Below are positions 51,787 to 60,151 of a DNA stretch of 64,000 bases, piece by piece. The position numbers and the translations under genes are program-made. Source of the stretch: a virus; IMG/VR virus record IMGVR_UViG_3300046516_001541, positions 16,083-80,082 of that record; one strand, written 5' to 3'. Numbering within the stretch: position 1 is the stretch's first letter; each line of letters starts with the position of its first letter. The notes under the pieces are model-generated. The model was not told where the DNA came from. It saw only the letters and a list, made by a program, of their open reading frames with translations, and made no database searches.

Positions 51787-52029
51787 ATGAACGATCCAAT
51801 TGCAATGCTCAAAGAGCGCCTGACCAGCCCCGATCTCACGCAGGCTGATTTGGCCACGCGAATCGGTATCAGTCCTCAGTTTTTGTCGGAAATTCTCAAA
51901 GGAAAGAGGAACCCCAGCAAAACCGTTCTGGATTTCCTGGGTCTTGAGAAGCACGTCACGTATCTGCCGAGAGTCTCGGCTGTAGCGACCGGCGCCGATC
52001 GTCGATCTCGAAATCGCCGCCGCGCGTGA
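51787..52029 (+). CDS. Small Cro/CI-like repressor
   Basis: The 80-residue protein begins MNDPIAMLKE and has an XRE-type HTH (QADLATRIGISPQFLSEILKG), then a basic end. Its size fits a Cro or small CI-like repressor. It probably binds the palindrome at 51732-51747 and controls the leftward block and its own nearly leaderless promoter. No integrase is in the window, so lysogeny is not proven. Confidence 0.72.
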   Translation: MNDPIAMLKERLTSPDLTQADLATRIGISPQFLSEILKGKRNPSKTVLDFLGLEKHVTYLPRVSAVATGADRRSRNRRRA

Positions 52030-52110
52030 TACCGCGCTCCCTGCTCTAACCGTAGGTGCTTGCGCATCTGACAGGTTCATTTTCGTCACCCAGACCGCAC
52101 GGACAACAAT

Positions 52111-53934
52111 ATGAAACCGTCACTCGGGAAATTCGAAAACGGCCGCAATGCCGTGATCGATATCAAAACACTCGTTGTCTCGCGCATGCTGGTCCAGGCG
52201 AATTCGGGAGCAGGCAAGTCGTATCTGATCCGGCGATTACTCGAAGTGACGTTCGGGCTCATCCAGCAGATCGTCATTGATCGCGAAGGCGAATTTGCGT
52301 CGTTGCGGGAAAAATTCGACTACGTCATCGCGGCACCTCATGGCGGCGATGCGCTGGCGCACCCGAAAACGGCCAAGCTCCTCGCGATCCGCCTCCTTGA
52401 GACCGGTGTCAGCGCCATCATTGATATTTCCGAGCTGAAGAAGCACGAGCAGCAGACGTTCGTGCGGATCTTTTTCGATGCCATGGTGAATGCGCCGAAA
52501 ATCTTGTGGCATCCCGTCATGGTCGTGCTGGACGAGGCGCACCTCTTCTGTCCTGAAAAGGGCAGCGCCGAGGCGTCCGCCGCCGTGATCGACATGGCCA
52601 GCCTCGGGCGCAAGCGCGGATTCTGTCTGGTCGCTGCTACTCAGCGATTGTCGAAATTCAACAAAGACGTTGCCGCAGAGCTGCTCAACAAGCTCATCGG
52701 GCGCACATCACTGGTGCTCGACGTGAAGCGCGCAGCAGAAGAATTGGGCATGACTCCGAAAGAAGCGATTCCGATTTTGCGCAATCAGGAACCTGGGCGC
52801 TTCTTCTGCTACGGCCCAGCGCTGTCCCCTGCCGTGGAACTGGTCACCATTGGTCCAGTTGTCACCACTCATCCGAAACCGGGCCAGCGGCGCGCACACG
52901 CGCCCCCCAAGCCGACCAAAGCGATTCGGGACATCCTTCCCAAGCTGGCGGATCTGCCGAAGGAAGCCGAGCAGGAGGCACGCTCGATCGAGGAACTGCG
53001 ACAGGAGCTTGCGAACGTTCGGCGCGAGCTCGGCCAGGCGAAAAAGGAGGATGGCCCGAAGATCACCAAAGCGGAATTGGCGGCGGAATATCGCCGCGGG
53101 CGCGATGAAGCAGGAACGGTCACCGCGTCCGCGCTGGTCACTCGGCTGCGGACCGCCTTGGAGAACGTCATGAAGTTTGTCGTCCAAATCAACGCAATCG
53201 ATTTCTCGAAGGCTACCGATTTGGATCCTGGCGAATTGGCTAAGGCCATGAAATCGGCGGTTGATCAGGCCATGAAGTTGGTCGATGCCAAACTAGCCGG
53301 TCGTCAGAAAACGCTCGAATCCCTGCAGCGGGACGGCGGGCGGCTCATTGCTTCCGTACAGAAACTGCTTGCCGATGACAAGGTTGAAATCAAACTCGAC
53401 GTAAAGAAACAAAAGCCGTTCGAAGTTTCACCGACTCCGCCACCGAAAGCGCCACGGGCTGTACGGGAAGCGGTCCCGGGCAATGGCTCATTGCCCAAAG
53501 GCGAGGCAGCCGTTCTCGCCGCCTGCATCATGTATCCGAATGGTGTCAGCCGGGAACAGTTGACCGTGCTGACGGCTTACAAGCGCAGCTCACGCGATGC
53601 CTATATTCAGCGTCTGCGCGAACGTGGATACGTTGAGACGGGCGATCTAATTCGCGCTACTGAGTCCGGCGCTGCGGCACTTCCGGATGCACGACCGTTG
53701 CCAGTAGGCGAGGAGTTGCGCGATTATTGGCTGACAAAGTTGCCAGAAGGTGAGCGCAAAATTCTCACCGTACTGATCGAGGCGCATCCAGAACCGATGG
53801 ACCGAACGGCGTTAGATCAGGCGGGCTATCAGCGCTCCTCTCGAGATGCCTATCTGCAAAGACTGCGTGCGAAGGAACTTGTGACCGAACCCGCGCGCGG
53901 TCAGGTGAAAGCCAGCGACAATTTGTTTACTTGA
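52111..53934 (+). CDS. HerA/FtsK-type ATPase
   Basis: The 607-residue protein has a Walker A at 33-37 (NSGAGKSYL) and a DEAH-type Walker B at 141-144 (VVLDEAHLF), the HerA/DUF87 pattern. After a helical, charged middle the C-terminus carries two copies of a winged-helix-like module (KRSSRDAYIQRLRERGYV and QRSSRDAYLQRLRAKEL, about residues 475-605). Such ATPases translocate on DNA, often with a nuclease, but none is adjacent. An 81-bp gap separates it from the repressor gene. Confidence 0.78.
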   Translation: MKPSLGKFENGRNAVIDIKTLVVSRMLVQANSGAGKSYLIRRLLEVTFGLIQQIVIDREGEFASLREKFDYVIAAPHGGDALAHPKTAKLLAIRLLETGVSAIIDISELKKHEQQTFVRIFFDAMVNAPKILWHPVMVVLDEAHLFCPEKGSAEASAAVIDMASLGRKRGFCLVAATQRLSKFNKDVAAELLNKLIGRTSLVLDVKRAAEELGMTPKEAIPILRNQEPGRFFCYGPALSPAVELVTIGPVVTTHPKPGQRRAHAPPKPTKAIRDILPKLADLPKEAEQEARSIEELRQELANVRRELGQAKKEDGPKITKAELAAEYRRGRDEAGTVTASALVTRLRTALENVMKFVVQINAIDFSKATDLDPGELAKAMKSAVDQAMKLVDAKLAGRQKTLESLQRDGGRLIASVQKLLADDKVEIKLDVKKQKPFEVSPTPPPKAPRAVREAVPGNGSLPKGEAAVLAACIMYPNGVSREQLTVLTAYKRSSRDAYIQRLRERGYVETGDLIRATESGAAALPDARPLPVGEELRDYWLTKLPEGERKILTVLIEAHPEPMDRTALDQAGYQRSSRDAYLQRLRAKELVTEPARGQVKASDNLFT

Positions 53935-53945
53935 GCACCAGATTC

Positions 53946-54164
53946 ATGAAATTCAAAGTGCGGATTAAGGCGATCATTGATCAACAGCAACTCGTTTCGC
54001 TGGTTCGATCAGCGCCTATTACTGCGACAGCGATCCCAATTGCCGAATTTCATTGCGGACCTTTTCAATGCGACACAATCGAGGATGTCTGGGCGATCGT
54101 AACTGAAACGGTAGCGCAGGAACGCCAGTCCGCGTACGAGAAATTGAAGGATTTCGCTCCATGA
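53946..54164 (+). CDS. Small phage protein, 72 aa
   Basis: Begins MKFKVRIKAI, mixed alpha/beta, with FHCGPFQCDTIED in the middle. ATG 53946 is preferred; TTG 53931 overlaps the ATPase stop and is an alternative. It overlaps the trigger-factor-like gene by ATGA. Function unknown; its place between ATPase and chaperone suggests cotranscription. Confidence 0.55.
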   Translation: MKFKVRIKAIIDQQQLVSLVRSAPITATAIPIAEFHCGPFQCDTIEDVWAIVTETVAQERQSAYEKLKDFAP

Positions 54165-55861
54165 CTAACGAACTGCGCCGCACGATCGACATCGAGTTAC
54201 CTGACTCTCAGATCGAGAGGGCTCTAAATCAAAAATTCCCTTTTCGGCATGGAAAACTGCCTGCATTCTCCTATCTCCGCAAGAAATATGGCGATGACTT
54301 TCTGACTGAAATCCTTCAGGCATTGTTGACAGAGAGGATCAACACGGAAATCGCCGCTCTCAAAATGGACATCGCCAGTGGCATAGAAGTTATGTCGCTG
54401 TGGAATACGTGGGATCAGCCATTGCGGTATCGGTATCGCGTGCAGTTCGAGGTATTTCCCGAATTCACGCTGCAGGGCCTGGATGCCTTGACGATGCCGG
54501 CTATTGCGCCTGTTCGGATCGACGATGCCCAGGTCGATGCATTCATCGAGATTATGCGACGCGAGCGATCGCCATGGCGGCATGTGAACCGCTGCGCTCT
54601 CCCGGGCGACCGCGTCGTAATCAATTTCAATGGGACCATTGATGGCGAGACGTTTCCTGGCGGCCGAGGTCAGGCGGCGAAAATCGAATTAGGCGCGGGT
54701 GGCATGTTGCCGGCATTTGAGCATGCATTGATGGCTGCGATGCCAGATGAGGATTTGTCTTTTCCGATTACTTTCCCCGCAGATTATCAAACATCTTTTT
54801 TGGCCGGGAAGACGGCGCAATTCGAGGTGCATATTGTTGACATTCAGGCGATTGATCTGTTGCCGCTCGACGATGAGTTTGCTAAGCGCTTCGGCGTTAC
54901 AGAGGGCATTGCGGCAATGCGCGAAGGAATGCGCAAAAATCTTGAGCGACAGCATCAGGAGCAGGATCAGCGCGATATCAGCAATTCATTGCTCACTCAG
55001 CTGGCGGCGGCGAACCCTATCCCGTTGCCAGACTCGTTAGTCGATCAACACATCCGGGCTATTCAGGCTGAGATGGCGCCGCGCGCCGGTCATCCGACAG
55101 AGCAAATCTATATTGACGCGGGCATGATCGCGACGGCCCGCCATCGAACCCATCTGGGAATTTTAGTACGCGAACTGATCAAGACTGAACACATCGAGGT
55201 TGATGCCAGTCAAATCGATGTGCGCATGGAAAGCATGGCGGCGGCAGCAACGGGCGCTCCTGCCGAGCTCATCCGGCATAATCCCGCGATAATTCAGCAG
55301 GTCCGTGCTGAGTTATTGCAAGAGCGCGTCATTAACTGGTTGATTTTCCGCGCCAAGCAGAATACTGACACGGTCGCGTCACGATCATCCATTAGAAAGG
55401 ATCGCACCATGCACAATCCATTTCATCGGCATCATCATTCTCATTCCCACGAACCGCCTTTTGCCGCTATTATCACCGACGCTTTCCTGCACGTCCGGTA
55501 TCACCGGCATACACACCATGGAGCACACACAGTGAGCACAGTTACACTCAAAGGCACGACTCCGATCGCGCGCACTGACGGCAGCGCGCTGGCTCTGACC
55601 GACATCGCTTCCATCGACGTTTTCGACGATGTTGGCGATGGCAATGGCCCACAGAACATTGGCAGCGTTCCCAACCCTGGCGCGACATTCGAATTCACGA
55701 CCGGCGTTCTGACCGCCGGCGTGACGCACAACTTCACAGTCGTGGTCAATGACACGACCGGTCACAAGTCCGCCCCGTCCAATGCGATTCCGATTCCGGT
55801 TCCCGCGACCCTTGCGGCGCCGAATGCTGTGGCCGATCTCGTCGGCACGCTGAATGCCTGA
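54161..55861 (+). CDS. Phage trigger-factor-like chaperone, reading into His-rich Ig-like ORF
   Basis: Residues 1-416 fit trigger factor. A ribosome-binding-type N-terminal domain (FRHGKLP at 28-34, cf. the family's GFRxGKxP) is followed by RYRVQFEVFPEFTLQGLDAL, an FKBP-type peptidyl-prolyl isomerase domain (149-228, GDRVVINFNGTIDGE, FEHALMAAMPDEDL) and a long helical C-terminal domain. The N-terminus is about 16 residues shorter than in bacterial homologues. There is no stop before residue 417, and the frame continues into a His-rich and Ig-like part (residues 417-566) that has its own start (next entry). Trigger factor is normally a host ribosome-associated chaperone; a phage copy is unusual. 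Confidence 0.82.
   Translation: MTNELRRTIDIELPDSQIERALNQKFPFRHGKLPAFSYLRKKYGDDFLTEILQALLTERINTEIAALKMDIASGIEVMSLWNTWDQPLRYRYRVQFEVFPEFTLQGLDALTMPAIAPVRIDDAQVDAFIEIMRRERSPWRHVNRCALPGDRVVINFNGTIDGETFPGGRGQAAKIELGAGGMLPAFEHALMAAMPDEDLSFPITFPADYQTSFLAGKTAQFEVHIVDIQAIDLLPLDDEFAKRFGVTEGIAAMREGMRKNLERQHQEQDQRDISNSLLTQLAAANPIPLPDSLVDQHIRAIQAEMAPRAGHPTEQIYIDAGMIATARHRTHLGILVRELIKTEHIEVDASQIDVRMESMAAAATGAPAELIRHNPAIIQQVRAELLQERVINWLIFRAKQNTDTVASRSSIRKDRTMHNPFHRHHHSHSHEPPFAAIITDAFLHVRYHRHTHHGAHTVSTVTLKGTTPIARTDGSALALTDIASIDVFDDVGDGNGPQNIGSVPNPGATFEFTTGVLTAGVTHNFTVVVNDTTGHKSAPSNAIPIPVPATLAAPNAVADLVGTLNA
55409..55861 (+). CDS. His-rich Ig-like protein, internal start
   Basis: ATG 55409 is in frame with the trigger-factor-like gene and preceded by AAGGA at a good distance, so a separate 150-residue product is likely. 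It begins MHNPFHRHHHSHSHEPP, has a second His-rich patch (YHRHTHHGAHT) and then an Ig/Fn3-type beta domain. An inner GTG at 55533, with GGAG upstream, could give the beta domain alone. The His patches may bind metal. Function unknown. Confidence 0.6.
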   Translation: MHNPFHRHHHSHSHEPPFAAIITDAFLHVRYHRHTHHGAHTVSTVTLKGTTPIARTDGSALALTDIASIDVFDDVGDGNGPQNIGSVPNPGATFEFTTGVLTAGVTHNFTVVVNDTTGHKSAPSNAIPIPVPATLAAPNAVADLVGTLNA

Positions 55862-55888
55862 TAGCCTCGAGTTACATCATCGACAGAG

Positions 55889-55916
55889 AAAGGGGCCGCT
55901 CGCGCGGTCCCTTTTT
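55889..55916 (+). terminator. Rho-independent terminator between convergent genes
   Basis: AGGGGCCGC and GCGGTCCCT form a 9-bp stem with one G-U pair and a TCGC loop, followed by five T. The flanking A-tract lets it act in both directions. It ends the HerA/trigger-factor transcript and may end the converging replication transcript. Confidence 0.8.
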
Positions 55917-55920
55917 CATT

Positions 55921-56247
55921 TCAGTGGTCGTCTTCATCGTCATCCATCAGCGGCGCACGTGATGGCGCTTGCAGACGTCGCAGCGCATCCTCGACCTGAT
56001 ATTCGTAGGTTGGCCGATTCACGGCGGCGGCTGCCGCGGCTCGAGCAATCGTCTCATCCGTAGGATGCAGCCCGTAAATGGCCGCGCCCCCATGGTAGAC
56101 GGTCCGAAATTTTTCCGGATTGTCCTTATCAGGAATATCGATGCGCAGCATGCTGACACCCGCGATGATTCGTTCGCTTATCCGGCCAGCCAAACGTTGT
56201 TTCCCAAAGAGATCGACAATTCCCCATGCTTCGAATGTTTCAGTCAT
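55921..56247 (-). CDS. Phage protein, 108 aa, acidic tail
   Basis: Begins MTETFEAWGI with VDLFGKQRLAGRI, then VSMLRIDIPD and YHGGAAIYGLHPTDE, and ends LMDDDEDDH. A widespread small phage protein type of unknown function. Its start lies inside the end of the primase-helicase gene. Confidence 0.65.
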   Translation of the reverse strand: MTETFEAWGIVDLFGKQRLAGRISERIIAGVSMLRIDIPDKDNPEKFRTVYHGGAAIYGLHPTDETIARAAAAAAVNRPTYEYQVEDALRRLQAPSRAPLMDDDEDDH

Positions 56248-59104
56248 GATGCCTCTCGTTCGGTGGAATGGACTCTTCTATCCAACTACGCTGGAAACTT
56301 TCCTGCGTCATCGGCTCGACCGTGCGCAGCACGGGTTCGAGCGGAATGCGAATGCACTTGGCCAGCACTCCGTTGAATTTCACGGCAAGATTGTCGTTGC
56401 GGTCGGTGCCCGGGATCCGCAGCAATACGCCGCGCCAATCGGCGGCGAAATTGGTATCTTTCATGAGGGTGCGCAACTCATGGCTGGCATTGGATAGCAG
56501 CAGAAAGCCGTCTTTGACGCGCATCCCGTAGCGCTGCAGGAAGGTCGCGGCGTCGATGCGCGGTAATTCTATGCCGATGAGCTGCACCTCGCTGGCACAG
56601 CACACCAATTCATGGACTGTGAATTCCAGTCCGTGTGGCGCTCGAATACGTGATCCCATCAGGACGGCCAGAGCTTGATCGCTTTCATCCGTATCGGCCG
56701 CATCCCGATGCTCATCCCAGTTGTAGCTCTCGATCATGACTCGGGCCTGTTCGGGGGGCGCGACCTGACTATTGAACAGTGACCATGCACCGGCCAGGAG
56801 CGTGCCATATTGATCACCCGCTCGCGCGCTGCCGAATATCTTTGAGGCAACGACCGTGAACACTTCTACGTTTTGCTGAATTGTGGGCAGCAGATTCATC
56901 GATCGCCGGATCAACCTGGCGCCGATCGTGGGATCACGCTCAATGACCGAATATAACTTCTCTTTAATCGTTGACCATTCGGATACCGGACCGGTTTCGC
57001 GTTCCTTCTTTGGCCGCAATGACAGCACAGTCACCCGCTCAACATCCGCCTGATGCTTGATACCGACTTGAATGGATGCTAGGCAGAACATTGAACGGAT
57101 GAGAAACTCCATGCTGTGGCCGCCAACGGTGCCTTTGTATGTGCGAGCGTGCGATTCAGTGGAAGCTTGGCGAATCAGCGACAGTACGTGCTGAATACGC
57201 ATGCGGTCCTTATCTTCGTTCTGCTCGGTCTCCTCGAACAATACAGGTAGCGCATCGGTGCGCAATTTCTGCCGCAGTCCGGCCTCGGTCGTGTTGCCTT
57301 GGGCGAAGATATTCACTCCGTTCAGCAAAGGATGAACAAACATATTGAGGAGAGAGCTTTTTCCCGTACCCGCACCGCCAGTGAGCCAGATGTGAGGACG
57401 CCATCGGAGCGCGCCGCAAATGGGAGCCAATAGAATCCAGCCAGAGAGCAGCGCCGCTGATGCTGGCTTCGTCCAGCGGAACGAGCTGGCGATGTCGCTC
57501 AAGCGATCGCCGTCCTCATCAGATAGCGCGACATCGGCCGGCGCCGGCAGACTGCGCTGAAGCTCATATATATAGCGAGTCCGGAAATCTCCGACTCCAA
57601 CCGTTTCTCCGTCGACAGTCAGATGATTACCATGGTGGAACACTGCGCGACCATCGTCCAGCCACGCGCCGCGGCCTCGGATCCGGTCCGGATCATAGAT
57701 GCCGCATTCGGCAGCTCGACGCATGATGAAGTTGGTTGCGGATCCCTTATCGAATCCCTTGCCGTTTTTAAAGTTGTGTTGCCAGAACACTCCCGGATCA
57801 GCAAGCTCTATGAATGCAGATTCCGTGAAGTCACCTCGGCCGTATTCCATGATCTGGCGCTTTTCCCGGTGAAAAATATAATAGTTGTCATGGTCATAAC
57901 CGAGAATTTGGAAAAACGGATTGTTGACTAACTCATCTGGAATCAGACTTGGCGGTCCGCTCCCCATCCCGGCTGATTCATAATGGTCGTGTCCATTGAT
58001 TAGATCATGACCATTGATCGTAGGCGACTCATCGAGCGGCGGCTCGTCTTCCTGGGAGGGCTGTTCCGGTTCCGACGCCACCGCGGCAGGCTCTGATACA
58101 GCTGCCAGGCATGTCTCAATGATTCCTTTGACGACGTCAATGCCTTCATAACTGGCCAGATCATTGAAGTCAGTCGGTTTGCGCTGCAGATCCGCAAATT
58201 GGGGAATCGCCACCAATCCCTGCACTGCGCCGGCTGCCGCTCGGGCCCAATGAACGCCTGGATTGGCGATTGGCTTGTCCGTCCACTGATCATTGTCGGC
58301 GCAGAGAACCAACCGGAAACCCGGAAAGCGCTGGCGCAATGCTCGCGCGGTTGGCAACAGATTGCTCGTATCAAACGCGACGACCACGGCATGTCCCGTG
58401 CTCTCATGCAGCGAGGCGCCTGTCGCATATCCCTCGCATATCAGAATGGTGTCGACCCGAGGCTGACCGATGGTGAAAAAAAAACCGTCCTTCGCTCCGT
58501 CCTTCAGGTAGTCCTTATCGCGATGCAATGGATTGCGGTCGTGCGGGAAGATCGCCTGCAAGCTCCAGATCCGCTTGCGCGTGTCCCGAATGGGAATGAG
58601 CAATGCCAGTTTGGAGATGACGGTGATTTCACCGGTCTGAGGACTGGCGACGTCCCAGGTTCCCACGCGGATCCCGTGCGGTTTACAGGCCTTCCGCTGT
58701 AGATACGGATGATCATCGTCCGCCGGCTCTGCGGCGTCCCAAATCGCCTGAGCTCGAACTGCGGCGGCCTCGTGGCGTTGTTGCTGGGCCAGTTCACGCT
58801 CACGATTCTGGCGCTCCATTTTCGCGCGCCACTCGCGACGTTGCTCTGGTGTCCATTTCTGGACTTCTTTTTCCTGAGAAGTCCAACTGAATTTGATTTT
58901 GCCGTGACGCTTCCAGCAACCAAAGCTGCCAGCTGGATGTTCATCTATATGTAGGATGTACCACGCATTTTTAGACCGGGGGCGATCGCCTTCGGCAAAT
59001 GCCCGATGGAATTGGCCATCAGCCTGGATTGATTCTCGAACGTCAATCTCGTGCTCGCGCATGGCGGCACGGAATTCTTCGACGATAGAGGCAGCGTCAA
59101 CCAT
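56240..59104 (-). CDS. Primase-helicase with TOPRIM and ATPase domains
   Basis: From ATG 59104 the protein has 954 residues. A TOPRIM-type primase region carries CEGYATG (about 223-229) and ADND (269-272); later, a Walker A lies at 576-583 (LTGGAGTGKSSLL) and a likely Walker B at LPVLFEETEQNED, with DUF927-like surroundings. The N-terminus has a WTPEQRREWRAKMERQNRE helix. It is a likely DNA-replication protein. A TTG at 59116 is an alternative start. Confidence 0.82.
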   Translation of the reverse strand: MVDAASIVEEFRAAMREHEIDVRESIQADGQFHRAFAEGDRPRSKNAWYILHIDEHPAGSFGCWKRHGKIKFSWTSQEKEVQKWTPEQRREWRAKMERQNRERELAQQQRHEAAAVRAQAIWDAAEPADDDHPYLQRKACKPHGIRVGTWDVASPQTGEITVISKLALLIPIRDTRKRIWSLQAIFPHDRNPLHRDKDYLKDGAKDGFFFTIGQPRVDTILICEGYATGASLHESTGHAVVVAFDTSNLLPTARALRQRFPGFRLVLCADNDQWTDKPIANPGVHWARAAAGAVQGLVAIPQFADLQRKPTDFNDLASYEGIDVVKGIIETCLAAVSEPAAVASEPEQPSQEDEPPLDESPTINGHDLINGHDHYESAGMGSGPPSLIPDELVNNPFFQILGYDHDNYYIFHREKRQIMEYGRGDFTESAFIELADPGVFWQHNFKNGKGFDKGSATNFIMRRAAECGIYDPDRIRGRGAWLDDGRAVFHHGNHLTVDGETVGVGDFRTRYIYELQRSLPAPADVALSDEDGDRLSDIASSFRWTKPASAALLSGWILLAPICGALRWRPHIWLTGGAGTGKSSLLNMFVHPLLNGVNIFAQGNTTEAGLRQKLRTDALPVLFEETEQNEDKDRMRIQHVLSLIRQASTESHARTYKGTVGGHSMEFLIRSMFCLASIQVGIKHQADVERVTVLSLRPKKERETGPVSEWSTIKEKLYSVIERDPTIGARLIRRSMNLLPTIQQNVEVFTVVASKIFGSARAGDQYGTLLAGAWSLFNSQVAPPEQARVMIESYNWDEHRDAADTDESDQALAVLMGSRIRAPHGLEFTVHELVCCASEVQLIGIELPRIDAATFLQRYGMRVKDGFLLLSNASHELRTLMKDTNFAADWRGVLLRIPGTDRNDNLAVKFNGVLAKCIRIPLEPVLRTVEPMTQESFQRSWIEESIPPNERHHD

Positions 59105-59193
59105 TGCCGACGACAATACCTTCGCCGGTAGCGACTACTTGCAGATGCATTTGTTCGACCCCGTCACACGACCCAAAGCGACTGGGGAATATA

Positions 59194-59631
59194 CTACGGG
59201 CTTTTGCGAATTGGGGAATATGACCGCACGATTTCGACCGCCATCTCGGGTGAGTGCGCGAAACCGGCTATTCCGCCAGCGTCATGAACTTGACAAACGA
59301 AGTTTTTCTGTTCGGGGTGCCTATGTGCGTCGGCGTCTACTTTGGTCTCGATGTCAGTAAAGACAGCAACCCAACATCCAACCATCTCGGGCGTTATTTG
59401 CACAGAGGTGTAGCCAACCAAATCGCCGACGCCTTTCATGGCGCGGCCATTCGGCATGCCGAATCCGAGCGTGATCGGCCTAGGATTGCGGATCATGATG
59501 GATCCATCTTCCAGCCGAATTGGTTTTGAACCATCGGCGCTGATCCATGCGCGTCCCGTTTGGAGCCGAAAAAGGATGCTGATGCGACCGAGTGCCAGCC
59601 ACACCATACGCAGAACAGTATTTTCGCTCAC
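59194..59631 (-). CDS. VRR-NUC nuclease
   Basis: The 145-residue protein starts at GTG 59631. KGVGDLVGYTSVQI, then DIETK (Asp70, Glu95, Lys97 as PD-(D/E)xK residues) and AHRHPEQKNFV, AGGIAGFAHSPE are the VRR-NUC signature. Such nucleases resolve DNA structures. Its upstream region holds two DnaA-box-like sites. Confidence 0.8.
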   Translation of the reverse strand: MSENTVLRMVWLALGRISILFRLQTGRAWISADGSKPIRLEDGSIMIRNPRPITLGFGMPNGRAMKGVGDLVGYTSVQITPEMVGCWVAVFTDIETKVDADAHRHPEQKNFVCQVHDAGGIAGFAHSPEMAVEIVRSYSPIRKSP

Positions 59632-59634
59632 ACT

Positions 59635-59655
59635 TTATCCACAGAGTTACGCACA
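59635..59655. promoter_or_regulatory. Two DnaA-box-like sites, direct repeat
   Basis: TTATCCACA (59635-59643) matches the DnaA consensus exactly. TTACGCACA (59647-59655) differs at one position from TTWTNCACA. The two start 12 bp apart in the same orientation, inside the short gap between two replication-module genes. Confidence 0.5.
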
Positions 59656-59678
59656 GGTTCGGACACGGTCGGGTGCGA

Positions 59679-60074
59679 TCACCAGTAATTGGCGGTCACG
59701 TATATTTTGTACGTGCAACGCAGTTTCTCGCAGATTCGCTTGCACCACTCATCAAGACGCTTCTGTTGGGCGACTAGCTTGTCCCATTCGATGCGTTCCC
59801 CGTATCCGTAAGTAACTGGATCCCAAAGCACGATTGAGCCACTGGGCGCCGAGATCTGAGTGCCTTTGTTATAATCGTCCTGTGCCAAGAAAGTGTGATA
59901 ACTATCCTCTTGCTCAAACCGATTGGGGCTATCTACACCAGTCGGAATGCGGACATCTAAGTCATCATCTTCGGCGTCCTCTCCCATCTCGACCTTGAGT
60001 GCTTTGTACGCTTTGCGTGGTAGGTCATCGGGCGACAGCACCGCGATGAGTAGGGCATTCGGATGCGTGCTCAT
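59679..60074 (-). CDS. Phage protein, 131 aa
   Basis: Begins MSTHPNALLI, mixed alpha/beta with acidic segments (GEDAEDDDLDV) and an aromatic end (TYKIYVTANYW). The ATG overlaps the microgene stop as ATGA. It lies in the replication module. Function unknown. Confidence 0.6.
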   Translation of the reverse strand: MSTHPNALLIAVLSPDDLPRKAYKALKVEMGEDAEDDDLDVRIPTGVDSPNRFEQEDSYHTFLAQDDYNKGTQISAPSGSIVLWDPVTYGYGERIEWDKLVAQQKRLDEWCKRICEKLRCTYKIYVTANYW

Positions 60075-60151
60075 TTCTGTTGTTCTCCTGCGCTGGGAGC
60101 GCGTCGATGCTCAGCGAGTGCTGCTAAGGCTTGCTGGGCTGCCGTCTCCAT
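60071..60151 (-). CDS. Microprotein, 26 aa, doubtful
   Basis: METAAQQALA then ALAEHRRAPSAGEQQK, all helical and charged. It overlaps the next ATG by ATGA, but also lies within the 60111-60356 gene in another frame and has no clear ribosome-binding site. Real only if translation is coupled. Confidence 0.3.
   Translation of the reverse strand: METAAQQALAALAEHRRAPSAGEQQK

Noticed and set aside
51787-52029. Calling the phage temperate from the CI-like gene
   Set aside because: No integrase, attachment site or partition genes are visible, so lysogeny cannot be claimed from a small HTH protein and promoter layout alone.
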